Of a stretch of 64,000 nt of DNA, positions 25,575 to 35,495 are shown piece by piece. Below the pieces are notes generated by a model that saw only the letters and a program-made list of their open reading frames with translations, had not been told where the DNA came from and did not search any database. The DNA is from Sphingobacteriales bacterium (GTDB taxonomy: Bacteria; Bacteroidota; Bacteroidia; Chitinophagales; CAIOSU01). The DNA lies in NCBI GenBank assembly GCA_027483645.1, contig JAIXUD010000023.1:1-64000 (forward strand). The letters run 5' to 3'. Each line of letters starts with the position of its first letter. Within the stretch, counting starts at the first letter, position 1. Both the position numbers and the translations under genes were made by a program.

Positions 25575-25913
25575 ATGAAAAAGATCATCTTCATAATTTC
25601 CATGGTAATCCTTGGCATCGCTGCCCATGCGCAAACTGCTAAAATTACCGTGCAGACCAAGATTTACTGTAGCCATTGTAACGAGTGCGGCGATTGCAAA
25701 CCCAACATCACTAAGCACATTTCTGAATTAAAGGGCATTGAGAAAGTGGAAATGGACACCAAGAAAATGACTATTACCGTTACTTACGATGCCAAACAAA
25801 CCACTCCGGCAGCTATCCGCACCGCTATATCAAAATCAGGATACGATGCCGACGATGTAAAAGCTGACCCGAACGCCTATGCATCTTTGGACGGGTGCTG
25901 TAAAAAGAAATAA
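25575..25913 (+). CDS. periplasmic heavy-metal-associated (HMA) domain protein
   Basis: A 112-residue protein with signal peptide KKIIFIISMVILGIAAHAQ, then one HMA ferredoxin-like domain whose metal loop is expanded and Cys-rich (YCSHCNECGDCKPNITKHI). The fold continues with SELKGIEKVEMDTKKMTITV and ends in a DGCCKKK tail. The start at 25575 is chosen because the signal peptide begins there; the frame is open 19 codons further. It is probably a periplasmic metal chaperone, perhaps for Cu(I) or Hg(II), feeding the adjacent efflux pump. It converges on the pump genes across a bidirectional terminator. Confidence 0.82.
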   Translation: MKKIIFIISMVILGIAAHAQTAKITVQTKIYCSHCNECGDCKPNITKHISELKGIEKVEMDTKKMTITVTYDAKQTTPAAIRTAISKSGYDADDVKADPNAYASLDGCCKKK

Positions 25914-25935
25914 TCTTCACTTGATCTAGCAACAA

Positions 25936-25967
25936 AAAAGAGGGCCGCAAATATGCCGCCCTCTTTT
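25936..25967. terminator. bidirectional intrinsic terminator
   Basis: AAAAGAGGGC (25936-25945) pairs with GCCCTCTTTT (25958-25967). The A-rich left and T-rich right flanks let it serve both the HMA gene and the convergent RND adaptor gene. Confidence 0.82.
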
Positions 25968-25987
25968 GTTAAGCAAAACTTTATCTG

Positions 25988-27307
25988 TTAATGCGCATGG
26001 CCTTCTCCCTGATTGGTCATTTTAGCAAGCACGAAAAACGCCCCGCTAACTACTACCTTACTATTTGCTGGGATGTCCTTCAGTAGCGTAATCTCGCTAT
26101 AGCCTACATCGGTGGTTCCTTTGCGCACGGGAATCCTTTCAAAGGTTATGCCTTCTTCCGCATGTGCCGTTTCCTCGCTATGGTCATCCGATGCTTCCCC
26201 TTCTTCATGCTCGTGGGTCGCTTCGCCCTCTTCGTGCTTATGGCCTGCCTCGTTTTCGTCATGCCCGTGTTCGCCGTGTGCATCCTCCGCAACCTTGTCG
26301 GTAACTATAAAGATATAATCCTGCCCCTCATAGTTTACGATGGCATCCGTAGGAACGGCATCCAGGGTGGTACTTTCCAAGCTTACCGAAGCGGTAATGC
26401 TCATGCCGTCAATCAATCCTGTTTTGTCTCCCTTTACATCCGCATGCACGGCTACGGCGTTGCTGCTCTCTTCAAACGAGTTGCTGATACCGTAAATAAC
26501 CGCATCATATTCTTTGCCCGGATTGTTGGTCAGGGTGAAGTGGATGGTTTGCCCTACTTGCAGTTTCGGCAGGTCTTTTTCGTAAACGGTTAGGTCAAGA
26601 TGTAATTGGCTGTTGTCCACTATCTCCACCACGGGAGTGTTGGCATCCGCATAGCTGCCGATATTTGCCCAAACATTGCTGACCGTGCCGTTGATAGGAC
26701 TTTTGATGTTTATCGTAGATTGGATATTGGCGCTTGTAAGCGAAGCGGTGGAAACACCTACCAATTCCAGCTGCTTTTGCAAGCTGGCCTGCCTAATTTT
26801 AAGATTCTTGAGTTCCGCTTCGGCATTCTGGTAATTCTTTAACGCCCCGGCGTTTCCTTCCTTCAGCTCCCTTTGGCGTTGGAATTCCGATTCGGCCAAG
26901 CTTGCCTGTGAAGAAACACTGAGGTATTCCTCTTGCATGGTGATAAAGGCCATATTGGTAACGGTTGCCAATATCTGTCCCTTCTTCACCTTATTGCCGG
27001 GTTGGGTAAGAATGGTTTGTACCACACCGCCCAAAAGAGAAGTTACCACTGCCTTGTTTTGGTTAGGTACTTTTAGTAGGCCGTTGGCTTTCAATGTTGC
27101 GGTAAGCTGCTTTTTTTCAATGGTTCCTAATTCCACCTGAATGGATTTAATCTGCTCGGCGGTGAGCGATACCGTAGTGGTGGACTCTTCTTCATGTCCG
27201 CCGTGCTCATGCCCGTGGCCTTCCTCCGAGGTTTCGGTTTTATTTCCGCAATTTGAAAGCAGCAAACTCGCTGCCGCGATCAATATTAAAATGAATATCC
27301 TGTTCAT
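25988..27307 (-). CDS. RND efflux periplasmic adaptor (CusB/CzcB-like), His-rich
   Basis: A 439-residue membrane-fusion lipoprotein (lipobox LLLSNC after a hydrophobic leader). Its order is N-terminal His/Glu-rich stretch (EEGHGHEHGGHEEES), barrel-sandwich and coiled-coil hairpin (about 85-190), beta-barrel (HLDLTVYEKDLPKLQVGQ) and membrane-proximal domain. A long acidic His-rich loop (HGEHGHDENEAGHKHEEGE and following) interrupts the latter at about 345-385. The adaptor links the inner-membrane pump to the outer membrane and may pass metal to it. It follows the pump gene by 9 nt, so the two form one operon. Confidence 0.9.
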   Translation of the reverse strand: MNRIFILILIAAASLLLSNCGNKTETSEEGHGHEHGGHEEESTTTVSLTAEQIKSIQVELGTIEKKQLTATLKANGLLKVPNQNKAVVTSLLGGVVQTILTQPGNKVKKGQILATVTNMAFITMQEEYLSVSSQASLAESEFQRQRELKEGNAGALKNYQNAEAELKNLKIRQASLQKQLELVGVSTASLTSANIQSTINIKSPINGTVSNVWANIGSYADANTPVVEIVDNSQLHLDLTVYEKDLPKLQVGQTIHFTLTNNPGKEYDAVIYGISNSFEESSNAVAVHADVKGDKTGLIDGMSITASVSLESTTLDAVPTDAIVNYEGQDYIFIVTDKVAEDAHGEHGHDENEAGHKHEEGEATHEHEEGEASDDHSEETAHAEEGITFERIPVRKGTTDVGYSEITLLKDIPANSKVVVSGAFFVLAKMTNQGEGHAH

Positions 27308-27316
27308 GGTCTTATC

Positions 27317-30300
27317 TTATTTGCCTATGAGTGAGTTAATGTAAATAACAGACTGGTTGAGTTGGTTTACCGCCTGTAGGTGCCCCAAATGTACATCGAT
27401 GGCGGTCTGTAGCGCCTGTAGGTATTCGATGTACTCAATATCGCCGCTCTTAAATCCAACAGTTGCCGTGTTGATAATGATTTCCACATTCGGCAAGGCC
27501 ACTGTTTCGTAATAGTTGTACTGCGATAGGTGTTGTGTGTATTGCTGCACGGCGTTGTTCAATTGGGTACGAAGCACGACAGCTCCGTTCTCGGCTTCCT
27601 TTTGCAACGATTGTTCCTGATACTTCAGCGCGTTTATCTTGGCCGTGTTGCTAAAGAAGGTAATGGGTAAACCAATACCAATGTTTACCCCTTGAAACCT
27701 TTTGCTGCCATCAAAGCTTACATCTTGACCATTAATGTTCTGTGTGCCGATAAGAGATTGGTTGAAGTAGCCGATATTAAACTCCGGCAGCGTTGCCGCA
27801 ACCTCCAGCTTCTTGCTTTGCGCCGCAACCAATGCATCCTGATATAGCATCTTCAAGGCTGGATTATCCCTAATAAGTGAAGTGTCCAGTGCTGCACCTA
27901 ATGCCATAGGTTTAAATGTGCCGTTATCTACTACCATAAAATCCTCAGCAATGTTCATCAGGGTTTTAAGCCAAGCATAAGCAATGCCGTACTCGGTTCT
28001 GTTTTGTTGGAGCAATAGCAATACTTGGCCTCGCTTGGTTTCGGCGGTTGTTTTTCCAAGCAGGTTGGTTTCACCAGAACGGTAACGCAGGTCGGCGGCT
28101 TTTACAAAGTCGTTCAATAAGCTATCGAGCCTTACCAATTGTTTTTGCGAGTAAAATAAATACTGCAACTGATAGTAGTTGGATTGCACTTCAGCTTTTA
28201 ACTGATTGGCCGTAACCTGCCTTTGTAATTCGCTACTCTCCAATGCCGCTTTGTACATACCCGACTTGGCTACATAATAAGTAGGGAAGGGGATACTCTG
28301 CGAAATCTGGAAAGCCTTATCGTTGTTTATACTATTGTATTGGCCGTACTGGAAGTTGAAAGAGGTTTTGGGCAGCTCAAACGCCGACCTTTTCATGGCG
28401 GTGGCCGATTGCACGTTCAATTGTTCCGCATGAAAGCCCAAGTTGTTTTGTAAGGCTAAGGCTACTGCTTCTTCCACGGTAATTGGCTTCGGCGCTGTTT
28501 GGGCGCTTAAATTGCCTGCTGCGAACGAAAGCAGCACTACTATTGCCAGTACCGAAACATTGGGCAAGGCTTTGCGTTTGCTGGAAAAGAGTAGGTAAAG
28601 CAACGGCAACACGAACAATGTAAGGAAGGTAGCTGATATAAGCCCACCGATGACCACCGTTGCCAAAGGCTTCTGCACCTCGGCACCTGCGCTATGCGAA
28701 AGAGCCATAGGCAAAAAGCCCAACGAAGCTACCGTAGCAGTCATCAATACGGGGCGCAAACGCATCTTCGTACCTTCCCTGATTCTTTGCAGGATATCGG
28801 TCATACCTTCTTTCTCCAACTGGTTGAAAGTACCAATCAGCACAATGCCATTAAGCACGGCTACGCCGAATAGCGCAATAAAACCGATACCCGCCGAAAT
28901 GCTGAAAGGCATATCGCGAAGTACCAGCGCAAACACCCCGCCGATGGCCGACATTGGGATGGCGGTGTAAATAAGCATTGCCTGCTTTGCCGAATTAAAC
29001 GTGAAGTACAGTAACATAAAGATGAGTATTAGCGCAGCGGGCACGGCAATCATCAGCCTTTTGGATGCCGCTTGCAGGTTTTCAAATGTTCCGCCATAGG
29101 TGTAGTAATAGCCTTCGGGAAGTTTCACATCGTCCAGTTTGGCCTGTATGTCCTCAACAACGCTAGCTACGTCGCGGTCTTTTACGTTGAAGCCCACTAC
29201 TATTCGGCGCTTGCCATCCTCACGGCTTATCTGCGCGGGGCCAAGGCCCATTTGCACATCGGCTACTTGCGATAAGGGTATCTGCGTTCCATTGTGTAGG
29301 GGGATAAACAAGCGGCTTACGTCCGTAATATCCTTGCGGTAATTACTGTCTAGCCTTACCACCAAATCAAACTTGCGCTCGTTCTCGAATACCACGCCAG
29401 CAACACCACCTGCAAAGGCAGTGCTTACAATGTGGTTAACACCTTCAATATCCAACCCGTAATGCGCTATTTGTGCGCGGTTGTACTTAATAGTGATTTG
29501 TGGCAACCCCGCAACGCGTTCAACCATGGGTTCGGTGGCGCCTTCAACACTGCTTACGATGCCGCTTACCTTATTGGCATATACCAACAGGGTATCCATA
29601 TTCTCACCGAAAATTTTAACCGCGACATCCTGACGAATACCCGTCATAAGTTCGTTAAATCGCATTTGGATTGGTTGGTTTTTCTCGAAGAACACACCTG
29701 GTATTATTTCCAGTTTCTCCAACATCTCATCGGCCAGTTCGGTATAGGTTATATCCCTTTCCCAATCCTCTTGCGGTTTCAGGATAATCATCAAATCCGA
29801 GGCTTCGGGCGGCATAGGGTCGGTAGGCACTTCCGCGCTTCCCGTTTTGCCCACTACCATTCTTACCTCCGGAAATTCCTTTATCAGGCGCGATACCTGC
29901 ATGGAAGTTTCGAGGCTTTGCGACAACGAAGTGCCTTGGGGCAATATGCAGTGAAAGGCAAAATCGCCTTCTTGTAAAGTGGGGATGAACTCACCACCCA
30001 TCCTTGAGAATATAACCACGGAAACAATAAACACTAAAACGGTAACTGTTACTACCATTGCCTTAACGCGGATGGCTTTTTCCAGTAGTGGTGCATATAA
30101 CCGTTGCGCTGCGTTCATCAGCCTGTCGCTAAGTGTTTGTTTGTGCGAAACTGATTTCGGCAAAAACAGCGCGCACATCATCGGAATGTAGGTAAGGGAA
30201 AGTATCAACGCTCCGAAAATGGCAAAGCCTACCGTTTGCGCCATCGGCCTGAACATCTTCCCCTCAATGCCTACCAAGGTAAGGATGGGAATGTACACAA

Positions 30301-31672
30301 TCAGAATAATTATCTCACCGAAAGCTGCACTGCTTCTTATCTTGGAAGCGGATAGGAATACTTCATGATCCATCTCTTGCTGAGTGAGCTTTCCCAGGGT
30401 TCTTCTCAATCCTAAGTGGTGCATGGTAGCTTCCACAATTATTACCGCACCATCCACTATCAGCCCGAAATCAATCGCTCCAAGGCTCATTAGGTTGGCG
30501 CTCACGCCAAACACGTTCATCATACCCAATGCAAAAAGCATGGACAATGGAATAGCGGAAGCCACAATAAGGCTCGCACGCAGATTTCCGAGAAATACAA
30601 TGAGTACGAAGATTACGATAAGAGCGCCTTCAATGAGGTTTTTCTCTACCGTGAAGATGGCACGGTTCACCAAATCCGTCCTATCCAAATATGGCTCAAT
30701 TGTAATATCTGGCGGCAACGATTTTTGGATGACCGCCATTTTATCCTTCACGAGGCTTACCACATCAAAACTGTTGGCACCCTTGAGCATCATCACCACA
30801 CCGCCCACGGCATCCACTTCGCCATTATAAGTCATGGCACCATACCTAATGGCGCTGCCAAATCGTACTTCTGCTACATTTTTGATAAGCACGGGAATAC
30901 CGCCGGGGCTGACTTTTACCACAATGTTCCTAATGTCCTCAAAGGAAGTTATCAAGCCTACGCCACGGATGAAATAAGCATTCGGCTTCTTATCGATATA
31001 GGCGCCTCCTGTGTTCTCGTTGTTTTTCTCCAAGGCTGTAAAAATCTCCGGCACGGTTACGCCCATGGCCACTAAACGGTCGGGGTTAATGGCTACTTCA
31101 TATTGCTTAAGCTGACCGCCAAAGCTGTTTACCTCGGCAATGCCCGGCGTTCCGTATAATTGCCGGGCTACTATCCAATCCTGCATCGTGCGCAGGTCGC
31201 TGGCGTTGTATTTGTCTTCGCTGCCTTTCTTGGGGTGGATGATGTATTGATACACCTCGCCTAAACCTGTGCTGACGGGAGCAAGCTCCGGTGTTCCAGC
31301 ACCTGAGGGCATTTGGCTTTCCGCTTCTTTTAACCGCTCGTTGATAAGCTGACGGGCGAAGTAAATATCCACATCATCCTCAAAAACCACTGTAACTACG
31401 GATAGCCCGAAGCGAGAAATGCTTCTCAGTTCTACCAGATCGGGTAGGTTCGCTATGCTTTGTTCGATAGGGTACGTGACCAGTTGCTCTACCTCTTGGC
31501 TGGCAAGCGTGGGGCACGACGTTATAATCTGTACTTGATTATTAGTAATGTCCGGCAGGGCATCTATTGATAGTTGGGTAATACTCCAAACGCCCCAGAT
31601 AATTAGCGCAAGGGTCATGAGCCCAACGATGAACTTGTTCTTTATGCTGAACGCAATGATGTTATCTAACAT
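27317..31672 (-). CDS. CusA/CzcA heavy-metal RND pump fused to TolC-like outer-membrane factor
   Basis: A 1451-residue fusion. Residues 1-1040 are an HME-RND pump: N-terminal TM1, porter motifs such as ISRFGLSVVTVVFEDDVD, and the TM4 acidic region LGAIDFGLIVDGAVIIVEA. At about 1050-1075 a second signal-peptide-like segment (VLAIVVLLSFAAGNLSAQ) is followed by an outer-membrane efflux protein domain (ITVEEAVALALQNNLGFHAE, long coiled coils) to the end. Such fusions occur in Bacteroidota. The internal signal-like segment suggests the outer-membrane part may be cleaved after export. The likely substrates are Cu(I) or Ag(I) (CusA type), or Zn/Co/Cd; this is not decided here. Confidence 0.92.
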   Translation of the reverse strand: MLDNIIAFSIKNKFIVGLMTLALIIWGVWSITQLSIDALPDITNNQVQIITSCPTLASQEVEQLVTYPIEQSIANLPDLVELRSISRFGLSVVTVVFEDDVDIYFARQLINERLKEAESQMPSGAGTPELAPVSTGLGEVYQYIIHPKKGSEDKYNASDLRTMQDWIVARQLYGTPGIAEVNSFGGQLKQYEVAINPDRLVAMGVTVPEIFTALEKNNENTGGAYIDKKPNAYFIRGVGLITSFEDIRNIVVKVSPGGIPVLIKNVAEVRFGSAIRYGAMTYNGEVDAVGGVVMMLKGANSFDVVSLVKDKMAVIQKSLPPDITIEPYLDRTDLVNRAIFTVEKNLIEGALIVIFVLIVFLGNLRASLIVASAIPLSMLFALGMMNVFGVSANLMSLGAIDFGLIVDGAVIIVEATMHHLGLRRTLGKLTQQEMDHEVFLSASKIRSSAAFGEIIILIVYIPILTLVGIEGKMFRPMAQTVGFAIFGALILSLTYIPMMCALFLPKSVSHKQTLSDRLMNAAQRLYAPLLEKAIRVKAMVVTVTVLVFIVSVVIFSRMGGEFIPTLQEGDFAFHCILPQGTSLSQSLETSMQVSRLIKEFPEVRMVVGKTGSAEVPTDPMPPEASDLMIILKPQEDWERDITYTELADEMLEKLEIIPGVFFEKNQPIQMRFNELMTGIRQDVAVKIFGENMDTLLVYANKVSGIVSSVEGATEPMVERVAGLPQITIKYNRAQIAHYGLDIEGVNHIVSTAFAGGVAGVVFENERKFDLVVRLDSNYRKDITDVSRLFIPLHNGTQIPLSQVADVQMGLGPAQISREDGKRRIVVGFNVKDRDVASVVEDIQAKLDDVKLPEGYYYTYGGTFENLQAASKRLMIAVPAALILIFMLLYFTFNSAKQAMLIYTAIPMSAIGGVFALVLRDMPFSISAGIGFIALFGVAVLNGIVLIGTFNQLEKEGMTDILQRIREGTKMRLRPVLMTATVASLGFLPMALSHSAGAEVQKPLATVVIGGLISATFLTLFVLPLLYLLFSSKRKALPNVSVLAIVVLLSFAAGNLSAQTAPKPITVEEAVALALQNNLGFHAEQLNVQSATAMKRSAFELPKTSFNFQYGQYNSINNDKAFQISQSIPFPTYYVAKSGMYKAALESSELQRQVTANQLKAEVQSNYYQLQYLFYSQKQLVRLDSLLNDFVKAADLRYRSGETNLLGKTTAETKRGQVLLLLQQNRTEYGIAYAWLKTLMNIAEDFMVVDNGTFKPMALGAALDTSLIRDNPALKMLYQDALVAAQSKKLEVAATLPEFNIGYFNQSLIGTQNINGQDVSFDGSKRFQGVNIGIGLPITFFSNTAKINALKYQEQSLQKEAENGAVVLRTQLNNAVQQYTQHLSQYNYYETVALPNVEIIINTATVGFKSGDIEYIEYLQALQTAIDVHLGHLQAVNQLNQSVIYINSLIGK

Positions 31673-31766
31673 TGGTCAAATCGGTTTAATGAAATTAACA
31701 TATCCGCTTATGGCACGTAATGCCGCAAGTGATGGTACCCTGAACGAACAGGGCCGATAAAATCAA

Positions 31767-32102
31767 TTAACCGAGTTTTGGCGGTTGCCAAATACCGAAG
31801 GCGAAATCCTGAGGCGGGGATTGCTTGTAGAATGTAACTTTTTCAGCCACAGCTATAGCGGGAACGAATGATAATAAACTTTGGACGTGAACGGTAGTTA
31901 TTTGACCGCAGCAAGTACAGCTGCAAAATGGCGAGCACGTTTCCGTGTGCTGCTCGTTATGTTCTTCATTATGGTCATTATGTGCGGTATCGCTCAATTC
32001 AGTATAGGCCGACAGCATATCACCACAGCCTCCTTCGTCACCACAGGGTAGCAAGGATAGGGTAAGAAGATAACAACCAAATATGAGGGTGAATATTTTC
32101 AC
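31767..32102 (-). CDS. DUF6660-like small exported Cys/His-rich protein
   Basis: A 111-residue protein with signal peptide KIFTLIFGCYLLTLSLLPC, then a Cys/His-rich stretch (AHNDHNEEHNEQHTETCSPFCSCTCCGQ) and a C-terminal hydrophobic segment ending FAFGIWQPPKLG. The pattern matches the small DUF6660-type proteins that precede CusA operons in Bacteroidota. Metal binding is suggested by composition only. It lies 94 nt upstream of the pump gene on the same strand and is probably the first gene of that operon. Confidence 0.7.
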   Translation of the reverse strand: MKIFTLIFGCYLLTLSLLPCGDEGGCGDMLSAYTELSDTAHNDHNEEHNEQHTETCSPFCSCTCCGQITTVHVQSLLSFVPAIAVAEKVTFYKQSPPQDFAFGIWQPPKLG

Positions 32103-32123
32103 GATCCAAAGCTAAGTAAAAAA

Positions 32124-32828
32124 ATGATACAGGTAAAAACCTGTTTTTATTGCAACTTTATCCTTTATTCTTGGAATAACTTTTGTTCCTTGCATATAAA
32201 CATCGCACTAGTGGTTAGTATTGTTACCGCAACTATATTATTAAGTCTTACCCATGCGTTGATACCCAACCACTGGATGCCCTTGGTGGCTGTAGCGAAA
32301 TCGGAGCATTGGACAAGAAGGGAGTTGTTCCGGGTAGCCCTGCTATCCGCTTCGGCGCATGTGCTGGGCACGGTTTTGCTCGGTATTTTGCTTGGCTTTA
32401 TCGGGGTTAAGCTCGCTATGAAGTTTGATGAAATGACGCATTTGGTTGCTCCCTTGGTGCTCATCATCTTCGGCATTATATATTTCTCCATAAACTTGCC
32501 TCATCACCACCATACGGAAAACCAAGAAGTGGCTGCCTATAAACGGAGCAAATCACGCTGGCTCTGGCTATTTGTAATGATGATGTTCCTGTCTCCGTGC
32601 CTTGAAGTAGAAGGATTGTTCCTGTCGGCTGGTACGTATGGCACACCTCAGGTGATGGTAATGGCAGGGATTTATGCTTTCGTAAGCATTAGCAGTATCG
32701 TTTTATTCGTAATGATGGTACATCGGGGGATTAGGTTCTTGCAAACGGATTTCTTTGAAAAACATGAAAAACGCATAACAGGATTAATCTTGATTATTGT
32801 AGGCATCATCACATTTTTTATCCATTAA
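32124..32828 (+). CDS. polytopic membrane protein, UreH/HupN-like metal transport family
   Basis: Up to 234 residues with about six membrane segments. The signature SLTHALIPNHWMPLVAVAKSEHW opens the first conserved region. A His cluster (LPHHHHTE) lies in a loop and the motif MMFLSPCLEVEGLFLSAG in the fourth segment. The layout resembles UreH-like or HoxN-like metal or CcdA-like membrane proteins, but I cannot settle which. The ATG at 32124 gives a leader with two Cys; a GTG at 32211 would start just before the first conserved segment. It is followed by the P-type ATPase after 12 nt. Confidence 0.65.
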   Translation: MIQVKTCFYCNFILYSWNNFCSLHINIALVVSIVTATILLSLTHALIPNHWMPLVAVAKSEHWTRRELFRVALLSASAHVLGTVLLGILLGFIGVKLAMKFDEMTHLVAPLVLIIFGIIYFSINLPHHHHTENQEVAAYKRSKSRWLWLFVMMMFLSPCLEVEGLFLSAGTYGTPQVMVMAGIYAFVSISSIVLFVMMVHRGIRFLQTDFFEKHEKRITGLILIIVGIITFFIH

Positions 32829-32840
32829 CAAACCGTACCG

Positions 32841-34796
32841 ATGTCAAAAGAATGTTGCTCCACGGAGCCAGAAAAAACAGCACCAGTTGAAGACCAGCCG
32901 CACAACCATGACGAAGTTTTAACGGGTACGGGCACGGTAGAAAATACCAGCATATGGAAAGAGCACTGGCCCTTATTGCTGGCCACTGCATTTCTCTTGG
33001 TAATGATGGTTTTGGAATATGCGGCGAAATTGGAGCTATCCCTTTGGCCCAATCTCATTATTTACGGCGTGGCCTATTTGCTTGCGGGCTTTAACGTGCT
33101 TTACATGGCCTTCATCAAAGCCAAACGGTTCGACTTTTTCAACGAGTTCTTTCTGATGAGCGTAGCTACTATCGGGGCATTTGCCATCGGCTCGTACAGC
33201 GAAGGCGTGGCCGTGATGATATTCTATTCCATTGGCGAATGGTTTCAGGATGCGGCGGTCAACCGGGCCAAAAGAAGCATCAAGGCATTGCTGGATATCA
33301 GGCCGGACGAAGTGACCGTACTTAGAAACGGTATAGTACAGGTGGTAAATGCAAAAACCATACAGGTTGATGAAATCATACAGGTAAAGGCCGGGGAAAA
33401 AGTAGCGCTGGACGGGGAATTGCTCTCGGAAAAAGCTTCCTTTAATACTGCCGCGCTTACCGGGGAAAGCAAACCTGACACCAAGGCAAAGGGTGAACAG
33501 GTTTTTGCGGGCATGATAAACTTGAATACCGTATCAGAGATACAGGTGAAGGCACTGTTTAAGGATAGCAAGCTAAGCAAGATATTGGAAATGGTGCAGG
33601 ATGCCACTGCCAGAAAATCGAAAACACAATTGTTCATCAGCCGCTTTGCAAAAATTTATACTCCTATCGTGTTTGCACTAGCACTGGCGGTTTGCCTATT
33701 GCCGTACTTCTTCGTAGAACCGTATGTTTTTACGGAGTGGTTCTATCGGGCTTTGGTATTCTTGGTTATAAGCTGTCCATGTGCATTGGTCGTATCCATT
33801 CCGCTCGGTTACTTTGGTGGTATAGGGCTGGCCTCTCGAAATGGCATATTGTTCAAAGGCTCCAACTTCTTGGATGTGGTTACCAAGGTGAATACAGTGG
33901 TAATGGATAAGACGGGAACCTTGACCAAAGGCGTGTTCAAAGTGCAGCAAGTGGTAACAGTTGGCCTGGACAAAAAGGAGTTTCTGGAAATCACAGCGGC
34001 ATTGGAGCAAAATTCCACCCATCCGATTGCAAAGGCCGTTGTTGAATATACGGGCGATAACGCGTTAAAGGCGGCAGGCGTGGAAGAAATATCAGGCCAC
34101 GGATTGAAGGGTACGGTAAACGGTAAAACCGTACTAGCGGGGAACGCTAAACTGCTCACTAAATTCAGCATCAGCTATCCAAGGGAAATAGAAGCTTTGG
34201 TAGATACGGTAGTAGTGGTGGCCATTGACGGAAAGTATGCGGGATACGTTACCATAGCGGATGAAATCAAGGAAGATGCGAAAGAAGCCATCGCAAAACT
34301 CCACGGCTTGAAAATTCAGACGGTAATGCTCTCGGGCGATAAACAAACGGTAGTATCAAAAGTAGCTAAGGAGCTGGGTATTGATATGGCCTATGGCGAT
34401 TTGCTTCCCGAGGGAAAAGTGGAAAAGGTGCAGGCGCTTAAAGACCAAGGCAAGATACTTGCATTTGCTGGCGACGGCGTGAACGATGCCCCAGTAGTGG
34501 CCTTGGCCGATGCGGGCATAGCTATGGGCGGTTTGGGCAGTGATGCCACCGTAGAAACCGCGGATATTGTTATCCAAAACGACCAGCCTTCCAAAATAGT
34601 AGCTGCAATCAGGATCGGGAAGATTACGCGCAACATCGTCTGGCAGAACATTACACTAGCTATGGTGGTAAAGATAGCGGTGCTAGTATTAGGTGCAGGC
34701 GGTATTGCTACACTTTGGGAAGCCGTGATAGCCGACGTAGGCGTCGCCCTACTGGCAATACTAAATGCGGTAAGGATACAAAGGATGAAGCTATAA
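32841..34796 (+). CDS. heavy-metal translocating P1B-type ATPase
   Basis: A 651-residue metal-exporting ATPase. The N-terminus has no HMA fold, only CC and a short His/Asp region (KECCSTEPEKT, HNHDEV). Motifs are the actuator LTGESKPD, TM6 CPC (ISCPCALVVSIPLGYFGG), phosphorylation DKTGTLTKG, the HP motif (NSTHPIAKA) and hinge GDGVNDAPVVALADAG. The last segment (VIADVGVALLAILNAVRI) has the Asp typical of Zn/Cd/Pb exporters (ZntA/CadA class) rather than CopA. It is co-directional with the upstream membrane protein, 12 nt away, and probably in one operon. Confidence 0.92.
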   Translation: MSKECCSTEPEKTAPVEDQPHNHDEVLTGTGTVENTSIWKEHWPLLLATAFLLVMMVLEYAAKLELSLWPNLIIYGVAYLLAGFNVLYMAFIKAKRFDFFNEFFLMSVATIGAFAIGSYSEGVAVMIFYSIGEWFQDAAVNRAKRSIKALLDIRPDEVTVLRNGIVQVVNAKTIQVDEIIQVKAGEKVALDGELLSEKASFNTAALTGESKPDTKAKGEQVFAGMINLNTVSEIQVKALFKDSKLSKILEMVQDATARKSKTQLFISRFAKIYTPIVFALALAVCLLPYFFVEPYVFTEWFYRALVFLVISCPCALVVSIPLGYFGGIGLASRNGILFKGSNFLDVVTKVNTVVMDKTGTLTKGVFKVQQVVTVGLDKKEFLEITAALEQNSTHPIAKAVVEYTGDNALKAAGVEEISGHGLKGTVNGKTVLAGNAKLLTKFSISYPREIEALVDTVVVVAIDGKYAGYVTIADEIKEDAKEAIAKLHGLKIQTVMLSGDKQTVVSKVAKELGIDMAYGDLLPEGKVEKVQALKDQGKILAFAGDGVNDAPVVALADAGIAMGGLGSDATVETADIVIQNDQPSKIVAAIRIGKITRNIVWQNITLAMVVKIAVLVLGAGGIATLWEAVIADVGVALLAILNAVRIQRMKL

Positions 34797-34845
34797 CCGA
34801 ACTGTATTATTAGATAAATGGGTTTATAATCTAAAGAGGTTGGTC

Positions 34846-35388
34846 ATGAAAAAGAAACCGCTTATCGTTATAACTGCCCTAATATTTACCCTTGCCATCT
34901 TAACCTTGGGGTATGTTTCTTTTGGGTTTTTCACTACCCTTATCTTCACTTCAGGATTTCTAGGTGGTTTTATCCTTTGGATGATAGTACCCACCGTTAC
35001 AAGCTTTGCACCTATTAAAGTTCCGTACTGGCTCACGTTAGTAGCATTCATCATCCATCGGGTTGAGGAAAAGGTTTGCGGGTTTTTTGATGCGCTTTCA
35101 AAAATGACAGATGTTCCAACCCCTGAAATCCTTTCATGGCAGATTATCCTGCTCGTTCTAACATCAGTTGGTGCATGGCTACTTGTTCCGATTCTTATGA
35201 AGCGAGGCTACCAATTTGGACAATATTTAGCTTGGACGTTTTTCGCTGCGATGGGTATTACAGAACTAGCCCATTTTATCTTTCCATTTTTCGTGGACGG
35301 GCCTTACCAATATTTTCCAGGTATGGCTAGCGTCGTTATACTGGCGCCTTTGGCATGGTGGGGTATGTGGAAGTTATCTAGACATTGA
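34846..35388 (+). CDS. HXXEE-motif membrane protein
   Basis: A membrane protein of about 180 residues with five or six hydrophobic segments. The HXXEE motif is visible as IHRVEEKVCGFFDA and a second charged-in-membrane motif as AMGITELAHFIFPFF. The family has no established function; it recurs near metal and stress genes. The ATG at 34846 is used rather than a TTG two codons before. It follows the P-type ATPase by 49 nt on the same strand and is the last cargo gene before the recombinase segment. Confidence 0.65.
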   Translation: MKKKPLIVITALIFTLAILTLGYVSFGFFTTLIFTSGFLGGFILWMIVPTVTSFAPIKVPYWLTLVAFIIHRVEEKVCGFFDALSKMTDVPTPEILSWQIILLVLTSVGAWLLVPILMKRGYQFGQYLAWTFFAAMGITELAHFIFPFFVDGPYQYFPGMASVVILAPLAWWGMWKLSRH

Positions 35389-35470
35389 TAGCTTTTATCT
35401 TTATTGCTGTATTTATCTTCTTCCAAGTCACGGTTGCTTTTGAGTCGATACCTTAATATGATTCATGCTT

Positions 35471-35495
35471 GTCCCACTTTTGCTGTTAGTGGGAC
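35471..35495. other. hairpin near left edge of accessory segment
   Basis: GTCCCACT, a 9-nt loop, AGTGGGAC: a perfect 8-bp stem followed by CTTTAATATTT. It may terminate the ATPase/HXXEE transcript. It resembles the dif-like sites only loosely and lacks their TGTC/GACA core. The remaining gap 35389-35651 shows no gene. Confidence 0.45.

Noticed and set aside
35471-35495. Hairpin GTCCCACT/AGTGGGAC as another dif-like site
   Set aside because: It has a 9-nt loop and lacks the TGTC...GACA core, so it was listed only as a hairpin.
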